Assembly: GCA_910587225.1 (NCBI GenBank)
Contig: CAJULT010000007.1
Location: 39,160-55,249 of the forward strand
Source: an uncultured Christensenellaceae bacterium
GTDB lineage: Bacteria; Bacillota; Clostridia; Christensenellales; UBA1242
Direction: 5' to 3'
DNA length: 16,090 nucleotides
The position numbers were made by a program, and so were the translations under genes. The notes beneath the pieces are model-generated. The model had not been told where the DNA came from. It worked only from the letters and a program-made list of their open reading frames with translations, and did no database searches. Shown piece after piece: positions 7,401-13,589 of this stretch (positions are counted from its first letter, which is position 1; each line of letters starts with the position of its first letter).

Positions 7401-7487
7401 TAAAATTTTTTAGTAACTCGCTTAATTCGCTATCATTTTGACGGCAAAACAAGTAAATTTTAGCGTTATTTACATTGTTGAAGGCAT

Positions 7488-7517
7488 AAAAAATCGCCAG
7501 GGTGCAAATCCCTAGCG
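7488..7517 (-). terminator. intrinsic terminator downstream of the Nif3-like gene
   Basis: On the minus strand, CGCTAGGG pairs with CCCTGGCG (8 bp, one G-T wobble, 7-nt loop) and is followed by A and six T (complement of 7488-7493). On the plus strand the wobble becomes a C/A mismatch, which supports minus-strand function. It lies 40 nt past the stop of the Nif3-like gene. Confidence 0.85.
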
Positions 7518-7557
7518 GTATGCTTTTATGTACACAAATGTTGATATAGTCAACAGG

Positions 7558-7896
7558 TTAAAATAAGTTTTCGTCTATTAGCGGAACGATATCAATGGCG
7601 GGTTCTTCATAAGGATGAACCTCCCTTATAATTGATATAACTTGTTTCACGCTAGATATGTCACATACAAATTCCAACTTTTCTTCCTGTACAAATTCCA
7701 ATTTGTTACTAGAACCTATGTATGGGCTCGCATTTTCGTTTGGATTAAAAGTTCCAACACCTCTAACCGAATAAGTACAATAGCTATAATTCCCTATAAT
7801 GCCTGCACCTGCGGCACAAACTGCATTTCTTACTTCTTCAACATTCTCATAGGGGATGGTAACAAATATTTTAACTCTATTTATTTCAAATTTCAT
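7558..7896 (-). CDS. Nif3/YqfO-type PII-like domain protein (stand-alone)
   Basis: This 112-residue protein corresponds to the domain inserted in some Nif3-like dinuclear-metal proteins and also found alone as YqfO-like proteins of about 100 residues. Visible signatures are AGAGIIGNY (29-37), GVGTF (46-50) followed by NP....SPYIG, and HPYEEPAIDIVPL (94-106). The fold is a CutA/PII-like ferredoxin fold. The biochemical role is not established, and metal or nucleotide sensing is often suggested. It lacks the Nif3 metal-binding domains, so it should not be called GTP cyclohydrolase. The start at 7896 is preceded by GAGG (7904-7907). It is transcribed alone, from an extended -10 promoter to the terminator at 7488-7517. 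Confidence 0.88.
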   Translation of the reverse strand: MKFEINRVKIFVTIPYENVEEVRNAVCAAGAGIIGNYSYCTYSVRGVGTFNPNENASPYIGSSNKLEFVQEEKLEFVCDISSVKQVISIIREVHPYEEPAIDIVPLIDENLF

Positions 7897-7913
7897 AAAT
7901 TAACCTCATAGAA

Positions 7914-7922
7914 ATTATATCA
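7914..7922 (-). promoter_or_regulatory. extended -10 promoter of the Nif3-like gene
   Basis: On the minus strand, TGATATAAT (7922 down to 7914) is a complete extended -10 element. The -35 region (ATACAA/TACAAA around 7936-7942) is poor, as is usual for extended -10 promoters. The -10 box is only 17 nt from the start codon. Confidence 0.55.
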
Positions 7923-7954
7923 CATTAATTCTCTATTTGTATCATTTTTTAAAT

Positions 7955-7988
7955 AAAAAATCACTTTTGCAAAAATAGGCAAAAGTGA
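7955..7988 (-). terminator. second, perfect terminator downstream of tRNA-Ser
   Basis: A perfect 10-bp stem TCACTTTTGC/GCAAAAGTGA (7961-7970 with 7979-7988) has an 8-nt loop. On the minus strand it is followed by six T (complement of 7955-7960). It closes the region that also holds the tRNA-like fragment and insulates the Nif3-like promoter. Confidence 0.88.
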
Positions 7989-7997
7989 AAGTAATGT

Positions 7998-8023
7998 TGG
8001 CGGAGCGTTAGTGATACGAACCG
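7998..8023 (-). other. tRNA-3'-end-like remnant
   Basis: On the minus strand the segment reads as a tRNA 3' end. A T-loop-like TTCGTATC is followed about ten bases later by CGCTCC, a discriminator G and CCA (complement of 7998-8000). The T-stem does not pair and position 58 is T rather than the invariant A, so it is not a working tRNA. No clear 5' half exists: the only near match to the acceptor, GGTGCG (8053-8058), would give a 61-nt molecule and overlaps the tRNA-Ser terminator. It is probably a decayed tRNA or a recombination scar; coincidence is possible. Confidence 0.4.
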
Positions 8024-8046
8024 AACTATGTATATTATAGTTTAAT

Positions 8047-8074
8047 AAAAAACGCACCAAATAATCTTTGGTAC
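8047..8074 (-). terminator. first terminator downstream of tRNA-Ser
   Basis: On the minus strand, GTACCAAA pairs with TTTGGTGC (8 bp, one T-G wobble, 5-nt loop) and is followed by G and six T (complement of 8047-8052). It lies 14 nt beyond the tRNA 3' end. Confidence 0.85.
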
Positions 8075-8088
8075 ATTAAAAGAAATTT

Positions 8089-8179
8089 TGGCGGGAAGAG
8101 AGGGATTTGAACCCTCGCGCCGGTTTCCCGACCTACAGCCTTAGCAGGGCCGCCTCTTCGACCTCTTGAGTATCTCCCC
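8089..8179 (-). tRNA. tRNA-Ser(GCT)
   Basis: This is a 91-nt class II tRNA with encoded CCA. The 7-bp acceptor GGGGAGA/TCTTCCC has one G-T pair. The D stem is CTC/GAG, and the anticodon stem CGGCC/GGCTG closes the loop CTGCTAA, giving anticodon GCT (AGC/AGT codons). The long variable arm has a CGG-GAAA-CCG hairpin. The T arm is GAGGG-TTCAAAT-CCCTC, the discriminator is G, then CCA. It is transcribed on the minus strand from its own promoter at 8202-8231. Confidence 0.97.
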
Positions 8180-8201
8180 ATTTTTATTTGTCGACATGCT
8201 C

Positions 8202-8231
8202 ATTTTATCATATTCATTGCCGTTAAGTCAA
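8202..8231 (-). promoter_or_regulatory. promoter of tRNA-Ser
   Basis: On the minus strand, TTGACT (8226-8231) and TAAAAT (8202-8207) are 18 nt apart. A TG one base before the -10 gives an extended -10. It lies 22 nt upstream of the mature tRNA. Confidence 0.7.
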
Positions 8232-8324
8232 TGATTTATTTAACTTTTTGTTGAAAAATTTGTCTAGTATATGTTTTTACCTCGGTTGTTATTAAATTAT
8301 GGGTGAGCGAGATTGCTTTTTTGC

Positions 8325-8353
8325 TTGAAAATATGATATATATTTGATATAAT
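8325..8353 (+). promoter_or_regulatory. promoter of the HD-domain gene
   Basis: TTGAAA (8325-8330) and TATAAT (8348-8353) are separated by 17 nt. TG at 8345-8346 adds an extended -10. The -10 box is 20 nt from the ATG, so the leader is about 14 nt and starts at the AAGGAG site. Confidence 0.8.
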
Positions 8354-8373
8354 AATATTATAAGGAGATAATA

Positions 8374-8958
8374 ATGGAAGCAAAAGATGAATTTTTAGAG
8401 ATTTTTTATGACAATGTAGATCGTGACGGGGCTGACAAGCTTGTAGAGTGGTTAGAGCGAAGCGACTTTTTTACTGCGCCGGCAAGTTCTCGCAGGCATG
8501 CGGCTTACTCGGGCGGGCTATGTGAACACAGCCTACATGTCTACAAGCGCTTTTTGAAACTTTTGGAGCTGGAATATGGAAAAGACTGGCAGGAAAAGCT
8601 TTCGCTTGAGAGTGCAACCATAATCGCACTTCTGCATGATGTATGCAAAGTGGATTGCTATAAAGAGGATGTTAGGAACGTTAAAGTAGATGGTAGGTGG
8701 GAACAAAAACCATACTACCGTTTTGAAGATAGTTTGCCATATGGACATGGCGAAAAATCGGTGTATATAATTTCTAGTTTTATGAAGCTTGACCGTACGG
8801 AAGCTATGGCTATCAACTGGCATATGGGAGAATTTGATGCGAGAGTTAAGGGTGGTAGTTATGCTATTGCGGACGCATTTTACAATTATCCAATCTGCCT
8901 TTTAATTCATATAGCTGATATAGAAGCAACATATTTTGATGAAACAAGAGATATTTAA
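8374..8958 (+). CDS. HD-domain hydrolase
   Basis: This 194-residue cytosolic protein of the HD superfamily is a predicted metal-dependent phosphohydrolase. Candidate ligands are His52 in GGLCEHSLHV, the HD pair His88-Asp89 in ALLHDVCKVD, and Asp182 in HIADIEATY. Supporting conserved motifs are LPYGHGEKS with His125 and INWHMGEFD with His150. The form with HGEKS and W-H-M-G is widespread in Bacillota chromosomes and phages as an uncharacterised HD hydrolase. The substrate, probably a nucleotide or phosphoester, is unknown. AAGGAG lies 6 nt before the ATG. No terminator is seen after it, and the next promoter starts 33 nt downstream, so some readthrough into the repeat protein is possible. Confidence 0.9.
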   Translation: MEAKDEFLEIFYDNVDRDGADKLVEWLERSDFFTAPASSRRHAAYSGGLCEHSLHVYKRFLKLLELEYGKDWQEKLSLESATIIALLHDVCKVDCYKEDVRNVKVDGRWEQKPYYRFEDSLPYGHGEKSVYIISSFMKLDRTEAMAINWHMGEFDARVKGGSYAIADAFYNYPICLLIHIADIEATYFDETRDI

Positions 8959-8991
8959 AACAAAAATCGAACATTTTTTGAAATTTGCCTA

Positions 8992-9020
8992 TTGACAAGT
9001 GATAAAAAGTGGCGTATAAT
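8992..9020 (+). promoter_or_regulatory. perfect sigma-A promoter of the 571-aa repeat protein
   Basis: TTGACA (8992-8997) and TATAAT (9015-9020) are separated by exactly 17 nt, both full consensus. This is the second perfect promoter in the window. AAGGAGG (9033-9039) and the ATG at 9046 follow closely. Confidence 0.88.
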
Positions 9021-9045
9021 ATAGGAAACAATAAGGAGGCGTAAT

Positions 9046-10761
9046 ATGGCACATGTAACAATGGGAGCTAAACAAAATGCTGAACAAAATGTTAATAAAA
9101 ATAAACTTAGCAGAGCGCAGAGCTTAGCTGAAGCTTCAGATATGCTTAAAGTGGATGTTGCTAGTGATGAAACAGAAAACAAGGGTGGATCTGGACAATA
9201 TAAACCTTGCAGTTGCAAGAGAGCTAAACGTGTTTTTAAAAAGGTTTTGATCTTTGCTGCTGGTTTTGTATTGGCATATGCTATCGCAGGTGGTGCTGCG
9301 GAAGTTGACTTTAATAATGCTGCAAATAGTTACAAATCAGCTTATACCGCTGCGGTAACTGGCAAGGATAAAAATTATAGAGCAACTCTTTTTTCAAAGA
9401 TGAAAGCGTATACTCGTAGCGTTGGTGAGCAACTTGGCGTTATTGAAAATGCACAAGCAAGAGCTGCTTCGACTGCAACCGATGAAGAAGTAGACTTAGG
9501 TAATTTTGCAAATTGGCGCGGCGGCTATCAAGCAGCTGGAGTAGTTAGAGAGGCGACTAGCGACCTTAAAAATGCCATAGCTGAAACTGAGGCTATTTAT
9601 AACAACCCAGCTTATGACGCTGAATTAGAGAATGCAAAAGGTCAATACCAGAGCGCATGGGCTGCTTATAAAACTGCTTATGATGCTTATGTAGAAGCTT
9701 TTGGTAACGCTCCTGAAGACCTTTATGTGTTTACAGAGATTACAGACTTCACAAATTATTCTGCTGAAGGAATAAAGGGCGAAGCTAGTGATTTGACTAC
9801 CGCTACTCAAGTGCTTTACGGCTTGATTGCTGAAAAGGGACAAGATGTAAATGTTGATTATGCAAAATATATGGCTGCATGGGTAAAATTCGATGCTCTT
9901 CGTGGCGAATATCAGATTGCTGGTGGAACAAATTATCTTGACATTGTGGAACTTGGCGCAAGTGCATCTCAAGGAGAACTTATTGCAGGAAGACAAACTC
10001 TTAAGAACGCAATAGATGATATGCAAAAAGTAATTGATGAAAAATTAGCCGAGCTTTCTAATGAGCGTCAAGCACTGATAGATCAGTACAATGATGTATA
10101 TGGAAAATGGGCAGAACTTGGACTTGAAGGGGATGTTGAACTTCAAATTATAATTTCTGATAATTCAACCATAACAACTTATATGAACTCTATTGCAGAA
10201 ATCAAATCAAAGATTGCACAAATGCAGGCAGATTTGAGTTCAGATCAAAACTTGGTAAAGGCTCAAGCTGATTATCAAAAAGCTTGGAAGGCTTACTTAC
10301 AAGCTCGCGAAGATTATAAAGTTGAATTTGGAAAAGATGTGCCTGGGGTTTATAGATTTGTTGAAGTTCACGATAATGCTACAGTTGAAGTTTACATGGA
10401 TTACACCGATAAGTGTCAAACTGCAACTAAAAAACTGAACGATATGGTGGCTCAGCATGTGGCAGCAAATCCTACTATTGAAATATCTGGCGTTGGTGAG
10501 GCATTCGCAGGACTTTCACGCGAAGATAAGACTTTGATTAGAAACCAAGTACTTGGCGGACCTAGAGATGGTGGGTTCACAGTTGGCTCTACAGTGTATA
10601 ATCGTCAAGAAGGTTGTGTAATTGCAACATTTAGTTTTGAAGGAACAGAAATCAAAGTTTCAATTGAACTTTCGAGAGAAAATGCAAATGTTGAAAATAT
10701 AATTGAGGCATTGCAAATGGGACGCTTTACAGTTTCGGTTAGTGAGGCTGAGGCTGAATAA
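9046..10761 (+). CDS. membrane-anchored helical repeat protein, unknown function
   Basis: This is a 571-residue protein. Residues 1-65 are polar and include Cys55/Cys57 and a basic stretch KRAKRVFKK (58-66). One membrane span follows at about 67-84. By the positive-inside rule, the long C-terminal part should be outside the membrane. Residues 90-470 are Ala/Tyr/Glu-rich helix and carry diverged repeats. The clearest pair is at 198-230 and 407-440. Each has a Y-Q-x-A-W-x-A-Y core, a second Tyr, F-G, then Y-x-F-x-E. Weaker copies lie near 271-301 (YMAAW) and 344-370 (YNDVYGKW). The last ~95 residues (476-571) look like a small globular domain, with a final acidic EAEAE. It has a perfect promoter, strong AAGGAGG and its own terminator, so it should be abundant. 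A structural or cell-envelope role is a guess. No family recognised. Confidence 0.85.
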   Translation: MAHVTMGAKQNAEQNVNKNKLSRAQSLAEASDMLKVDVASDETENKGGSGQYKPCSCKRAKRVFKKVLIFAAGFVLAYAIAGGAAEVDFNNAANSYKSAYTAAVTGKDKNYRATLFSKMKAYTRSVGEQLGVIENAQARAASTATDEEVDLGNFANWRGGYQAAGVVREATSDLKNAIAETEAIYNNPAYDAELENAKGQYQSAWAAYKTAYDAYVEAFGNAPEDLYVFTEITDFTNYSAEGIKGEASDLTTATQVLYGLIAEKGQDVNVDYAKYMAAWVKFDALRGEYQIAGGTNYLDIVELGASASQGELIAGRQTLKNAIDDMQKVIDEKLAELSNERQALIDQYNDVYGKWAELGLEGDVELQIIISDNSTITTYMNSIAEIKSKIAQMQADLSSDQNLVKAQADYQKAWKAYLQAREDYKVEFGKDVPGVYRFVEVHDNATVEVYMDYTDKCQTATKKLNDMVAQHVAANPTIEISGVGEAFAGLSREDKTLIRNQVLGGPRDGGFTVGSTVYNRQEGCVIATFSFEGTEIKVSIELSRENANVENIIEALQMGRFTVSVSEAEAE

Positions 10762-10767
10762 TAAAAA

Positions 10768-10789
10768 GAGAAGGAAACTTCTCTTTTTT
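10768..10789 (+). terminator. terminator of the 571-aa repeat protein gene
   Basis: GAGAAG/CTTCTC with a GAAA tetraloop (10768-10783) is followed by six T. Flanking A and T runs extend the stem to 11 bp. Confidence 0.93.
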
Positions 10790-10838
10790 ATTGTGATACA
10801 GAAAATTTATTTTATTTTAAAAATTTAAGCAAAAATTG

Positions 10839-10867
10839 TTGACAAAAGATTATGATTATGATAATCT
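10839..10867 (+). promoter_or_regulatory. promoter of tRNA-Ala
   Basis: A full-consensus TTGACA lies at 10839-10844. The -10 is less clear: GATAAT (10860-10865) is at 15-nt spacing and TAATCT (10862-10867) at 17-nt. The tRNA starts 20 nt further on. Confidence 0.6.
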
Positions 10868-10886
10868 AATCACGCTTAAATGTTTT

Positions 10887-10964
10887 GGGGGATTAGCTCA
10901 GTTTGGCTAGAGCGCCTGCCTTGCAAGCAGGAGGTCATCGGTTCGAGCCCGATATTCTCCACCA
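10887..10964 (+). tRNA. tRNA-Ala(TGC)
   Basis: This 78-nt tRNA has encoded CCA (10962-10964). Acceptor GGGGGAT pairs with ATTCTCC (two G-T pairs). The D arm is AGCTC...GAGC. The anticodon stem CCTGC/GCAGG closes the loop CTTGCAA, giving anticodon TGC. The T arm is ATCGG-TTCGAGC-CCGAT and the discriminator is A. The Ala assignment rests on the anticodon. The acceptor G3-T70 wobble, the alanine identity element, is present as the third pair of the stem. The D loop is two nt longer than in the common Ala tRNA. Confidence 0.96.
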
Positions 10965-10975
10965 ATAAAAAACTG

Positions 10976-11003
10976 GTTCAAACTGTTGTGTTTGAACTTT
11001 TTT
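10976..11003 (+). terminator. terminator of tRNA-Ala
   Basis: An 8-bp perfect stem GTTCAAAC/GTTTGAAC (10976-10983 with 10990-10997) has a 6-nt loop and is followed by six T. Confidence 0.92.
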
Positions 11004-11021
11004 AATAAAGAGAGGTTTCCA

Positions 11022-11366
11022 ATGTCAAAAGTTTTGTTTAATGCACCATTCAATCATCGAAATCTCTTTTTTACTTTTATTTTTTTAAGAATTCCACTTT
11101 TTCATATCTACTGGTATGCTGAAACATATAAAGACATCTGCGCATACAACAGGAAAAGTTGTTCGATGATAGCGACATGTTTACTTATCGTTTTTACATT
11201 TTTTATATATCTTTTTTATTTGGATTACGCGATTGCCGAAACTATAGATGAAATATATGGCACAAAAATGAGAATATTATGTTTTATCTTGAGATTGTGT
11301 TTTGTGGGGATAATACCACTAATCTTACAAGCTAAATTAAATAAAACAACTAAATCACCATACTAA
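11022..11366 (+). CDS. small membrane protein, DUF4234-like
   Basis: This is a 114-residue protein with three hydrophobic segments at about 15-31, 48-66 and 84-103. The first ends in a FHIYWYAETYKDI motif that recalls the 'GIYgiyWlyk..ke' signature of DUF4234. The C-terminal IIPLILQAKLNK also fits that family's ending. No function is known for the family. The ATG at 11022 is preceded by AGAGG (11011-11015). A longer frame start at 10986 lies inside the tRNA-Ala terminator hairpin and is rejected. No promoter of its own is evident in the 18 nt after that terminator, so expression may depend on readthrough from the tRNA promoter. Confidence 0.7.
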   Translation: MSKVLFNAPFNHRNLFFTFIFLRIPLFHIYWYAETYKDICAYNRKSCSMIATCLLIVFTFFIYLFYLDYAIAETIDEIYGTKMRILCFILRLCFVGIIPLILQAKLNKTTKSPY

Positions 11367-11438
11367 TGGCTGTGTTTTTGCTTGCTGTTTATATGATAAT
11401 ATGATATATATAATATATACATTATATTAGGAGGAGAA

Positions 11439-11984
11439 ATGGAGAATAGTGTTTTATATAAAAATGTGAGTGGGATGGGCAGCAAAGAAAGCAAGGCTTT
11501 AATGAAGATTGCTATTTGGAACCCTATGCTAATTAGTGCAGTTGCTTTTCCGCTTTCGATTGCTCTTTTAGGCGTTGTTTGGCTTTTAGAAGGAGATCTA
11601 ACATTTGCGATTATTATGTTTGTTCTTGCAGTCGCATTGGCAATCTTTTGTCCGCTACTATTTATACTAGTGTTTAATCATAACAGCAAAAAGTTAATAG
11701 GCGGGAGAAGACTTTTAAATACTTTTGAATTTTATGAGGACCATCTGGCGGTAAAAACAGAGAACATTATAGAAACTGAAAGTATCGTAACTGGGACAAG
11801 CAATATCATTTATCAGAACTTATTCAAAGTTGTAGTTAATAAAGAGTATATATTCATTTTTATCAACAAGCAGCAAAGTTTTATCCTTGATCAAAAGGGA
11901 ATGGTTGAGGGAGATGTGAATGGTCTTTTAGAATTTTTAAAAGGCAAGGTTGCACGTTTTAAAGACAAGCGCAAAAAAGTTTAA
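11439..11984 (+). CDS. YcxB-like membrane protein
   Basis: This is a 181-residue protein. A short polar N-terminus is followed by two adjacent membrane helices (about 29-51 and 54-79). A soluble beta-rich domain follows at 95-168: TFEFYEDHLAVKT, then IIYQNLFKVVVNKEYIFIFI, then QQSFILDQKGM. This order (paired helices, 'F.F.ed.l..kt', 'y..l.kv....yi.if.....ili.k..f') is that of the YcxB-like C-terminal domain, a family of unknown function in Bacillota. The tail KDKRKKV is basic. The ATG follows a strong AGGAGGAG. TATAAT at 11409-11414 has no good -35; TTGCTG (11382-11387) with TATATA is a weak alternative. It ends at a terminator and appears monocistronic. Confidence 0.82.
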   Translation: MENSVLYKNVSGMGSKESKALMKIAIWNPMLISAVAFPLSIALLGVVWLLEGDLTFAIIMFVLAVALAIFCPLLFILVFNHNSKKLIGGRRLLNTFEFYEDHLAVKTENIIETESIVTGTSNIIYQNLFKVVVNKEYIFIFINKQQSFILDQKGMVEGDVNGLLEFLKGKVARFKDKRKKV

Positions 11985-11997
11985 AATAATTATAATG

Positions 11998-12022
11998 AGC
12001 AGACCGAAAGGGCTGCTTTTTT
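11998..12022 (+). terminator. terminator of the YcxB-like gene
   Basis: AGCAG/CTGCT (11998-12002 with 12013-12017) encloses an A/G mismatch and CC-GAAA-GG, and leads into six T (12017-12022). Confidence 0.85.
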
Positions 12023-12036
12023 ATTGGGTTTTAATA

Positions 12037-12065
12037 TTGACTTGAAAGAGTGTTTGTTGTATACT
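12037..12065 (+). promoter_or_regulatory. promoter of the LRR gene
   Basis: TTGACT (12037-12042) and TATACT (12060-12065) are 17 nt apart. The -10 ends 18 nt before the ATG at 12084. This placement also rules out the upstream in-frame TTG at 12024 as the start. Confidence 0.75.
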
Positions 12066-12083
12066 TACCAAAAGAGGAAAGCG

Positions 12084-13589
12084 ATGGAAGATTTGAAATC
12101 AAAGGGAATAATAATTCGAGATGGCGTTTTATTAAAGGTTGATGATGATGGCGATAGATACCTTGAAACTCATCCTTCTGCGTTGGAAGGAGTGACATGT
12201 ATAGGTTATGGTTCATTTTGGGGGCGCAAAGCTTTAACTTCAATAAAATTGCCGGGTAGTGTTCACAAGATAGAGAGCAGGGCTTTTCATGGCTGTAAAT
12301 CTCTACGCTCTATAGATATACCTAATGGAGTGGAATACATAGAGAGGTATACTTTTTGTGATTGCGAATCTTTGGCTGAAATAAATATTCCTGATAGTGT
12401 AATAACTATCGAACAAGGTGCGTTTCAAGGTTGTGGATCTTTAAAAAAGATAAATATACCTGATAGTGTGACATATTTGGGTGAAAGTGTTTTTCAGGGT
12501 TGTGTATCTTTAACATTAATGCATATCCCTAATGGAGTAACTACAATAGGGAATGATACCTTTTGCGGCTGCGTATTCTTAAAATCAATAGATATGTCTG
12601 ATGGTGTAACAAGCATAGGGAAATCGGCTTTCAAAGGTTGCAGAGATTTAACCTCAATAAAATTGCCAAACGGCGTCACGACCATTGCTAGTAACACCTT
12701 TTCGAGCTGTCTTTCCTTAACAGATGTAACCTTGCCGAGTACTGTAAACATTATATGGGATCATGCTTTTGATAGTTGTGAATCTTTAACGCAAATGGTA
12801 TTGCCGGATAGTGTTCGAGTCATAAGTAACCATGTTTTTTCGGGCTGCAAGGCTTTGATTTCAATAAATATTCCGAACGGAGTTAAAAGTATAGGGGATG
12901 CTGCTTTTTCGGGCTGCAAAGTTTTAGAAGAGCTCAATATTCCAAAGAGCGTGGAAAGTATAGGAGCGTATGCATTTGGTGGCTGTCAAAAGCTTAAAAT
13001 TAATTTGGAATATGGTGATGATCAGGTAGTTAAAAATATTGGAGCTGAGTATTGTCAAAGAGTGGAGCGTACGCGTGAATTTTTGGAAGAGCGGGATCGG
13101 GTTGGCGGTAAGTTTTTGCCGCATGTGGTTGTAGTTGAAAATTTGCCGAAAGATATGATTGGTGGGTTTTATAAAAACTCTAAGTTATGGGCGCAAGTCC
13201 TTGAAGAGTTTGCGGCAAATTGTGGAAAGAGCTCAAAAGACCTTTTATATGACGCAAAAGGTGACTTTTTTAAAGTGTGTCTAGTAAGCGGGCTTTTTAC
13301 AAGTGAGAACAGGCAAAACGAAAGAGCGTTAAAATTTATCCGTGAAAAAATTATTTCAAATTTTAACGAAGAAACATTGCATGAAAAATTTACTGGACTT
13401 GATACTTACGCGCATGGTTTAATCAAAAGTATGCGAATTTTCTTATCGAGAATTTTACTGCGCAGGGATTTATGGCGGATGAGAAAAGCGAGAGAGATTT
13501 TACAACAGCAGCATACAATCGTTTTGAAGAGATTGAAAAAGAGCTTTACAATAAAGAAGTTCACACCAATACTGATGCTGACAGGTTAA
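12084..13589 (+). CDS. BspA-type leucine-rich repeat protein, N-terminal fragment of a frameshifted gene
   Basis: As read, this gives 501 residues, but only about the first 448 are genuine. After the run of A at 13425 the reading continues in the wrong frame (an Arg-rich tail) to a stop at 13589. The ATG at 12084 is preceded by AGAGG and the promoter at 12037-12065. Residues 50-302 are eleven uninterrupted 23-residue LRR_5 repeats of the form 'SLxxIxIPxxVxxIgxxaFxgC'. Residues 303-448 form a mostly helical region with KSSKDLLYDAKGDFFK and SGLFTSENRQNERALKFI. There is no signal peptide or membrane span, so the protein should be cytosolic, unlike most surface BspA proteins. The protein probably continued into the reading frame at 13472-14389, giving about 768 residues. 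The repeat array suggests protein binding. Partner unknown. Confidence 0.8.
   Translation: MEDLKSKGIIIRDGVLLKVDDDGDRYLETHPSALEGVTCIGYGSFWGRKALTSIKLPGSVHKIESRAFHGCKSLRSIDIPNGVEYIERYTFCDCESLAEINIPDSVITIEQGAFQGCGSLKKINIPDSVTYLGESVFQGCVSLTLMHIPNGVTTIGNDTFCGCVFLKSIDMSDGVTSIGKSAFKGCRDLTSIKLPNGVTTIASNTFSSCLSLTDVTLPSTVNIIWDHAFDSCESLTQMVLPDSVRVISNHVFSGCKALISINIPNGVKSIGDAAFSGCKVLEELNIPKSVESIGAYAFGGCQKLKINLEYGDDQVVKNIGAEYCQRVERTREFLEERDRVGGKFLPHVVVVENLPKDMIGGFYKNSKLWAQVLEEFAANCGKSSKDLLYDAKGDFFKVCLVSGLFTSENRQNERALKFIREKIISNFNEETLHEKFTGLDTYAHGLIKSMRIFLSRILLRRDLWRMRKAREILQQQHTIVLKRLKKSFTIKKFTPILMLTG
12231..12989 (+). repeat. eleven tandem 69-bp coding repeats (LRR array)
   Basis: There are eleven consecutive 69-nt units, each encoding 23 residues with conserved positions Leu2, Ile/Leu5, Ile/Leu7, Pro8, Val11, Ile14, Phe19 and Cys22. 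The unit length is constant with no indels. Copies have diverged at the DNA level but keep the Ile-Pro and Gly-Cys codons. Confidence 0.9.
13403..13434 (+). other. -1 frameshift junction in the LRR gene
   Basis: The downstream frame is closed by TGA at 13400-13402 and open from 13403. Protein sense moves from the upstream to the downstream frame around the AAAA run at 13425-13428. Restoring one A gives a natural junction HGLIKKYANFLIENFTAQGF that runs straight into the downstream frame. Candidate causes are a one-base loss in the homopolymer, a sequencing or assembly error, or slippage. Confidence 0.75.

Noticed and set aside
7483..7531. Plus-strand GGTGCAAATCCC-like stem suggesting a cobalamin or FMN riboswitch fragment, with flanking CATAAAA/TTTTATG
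   Set aside because: No other conserved riboswitch elements are present. On the minus strand it is a better-paired hairpin followed by six T, right after the Nif3-like gene.
10986..11021. Upstream start for the DUF4234-like protein
   Set aside because: The ATG at 10986 sits in the tRNA-Ala terminator hairpin and has no ribosome site.
12024..12083. Upstream TTG start of the LRR gene
   Set aside because: It lies before the -35/-10 boxes at 12037-12065; the ATG at 12084 has AGAGG.
12494..12751. Minus-strand open frame antisense to the LRR array
   Set aside because: Its repetitive residues are the mirror of the LRR codons; there is no promoter or ribosome site.
12231..12989. Regular 69-bp repeats as a CRISPR-like or satellite array
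   Set aside because: The repeats are in frame, encode classic LRR_5 units and have no spacers.
13420..13434. Programmed -1 frameshifting at TCAAAAG
   Set aside because: There is no standard slippery heptamer and no obvious downstream stem or upstream Shine-Dalgarno-like stimulator; a one-base loss is simpler. Not fully excluded.
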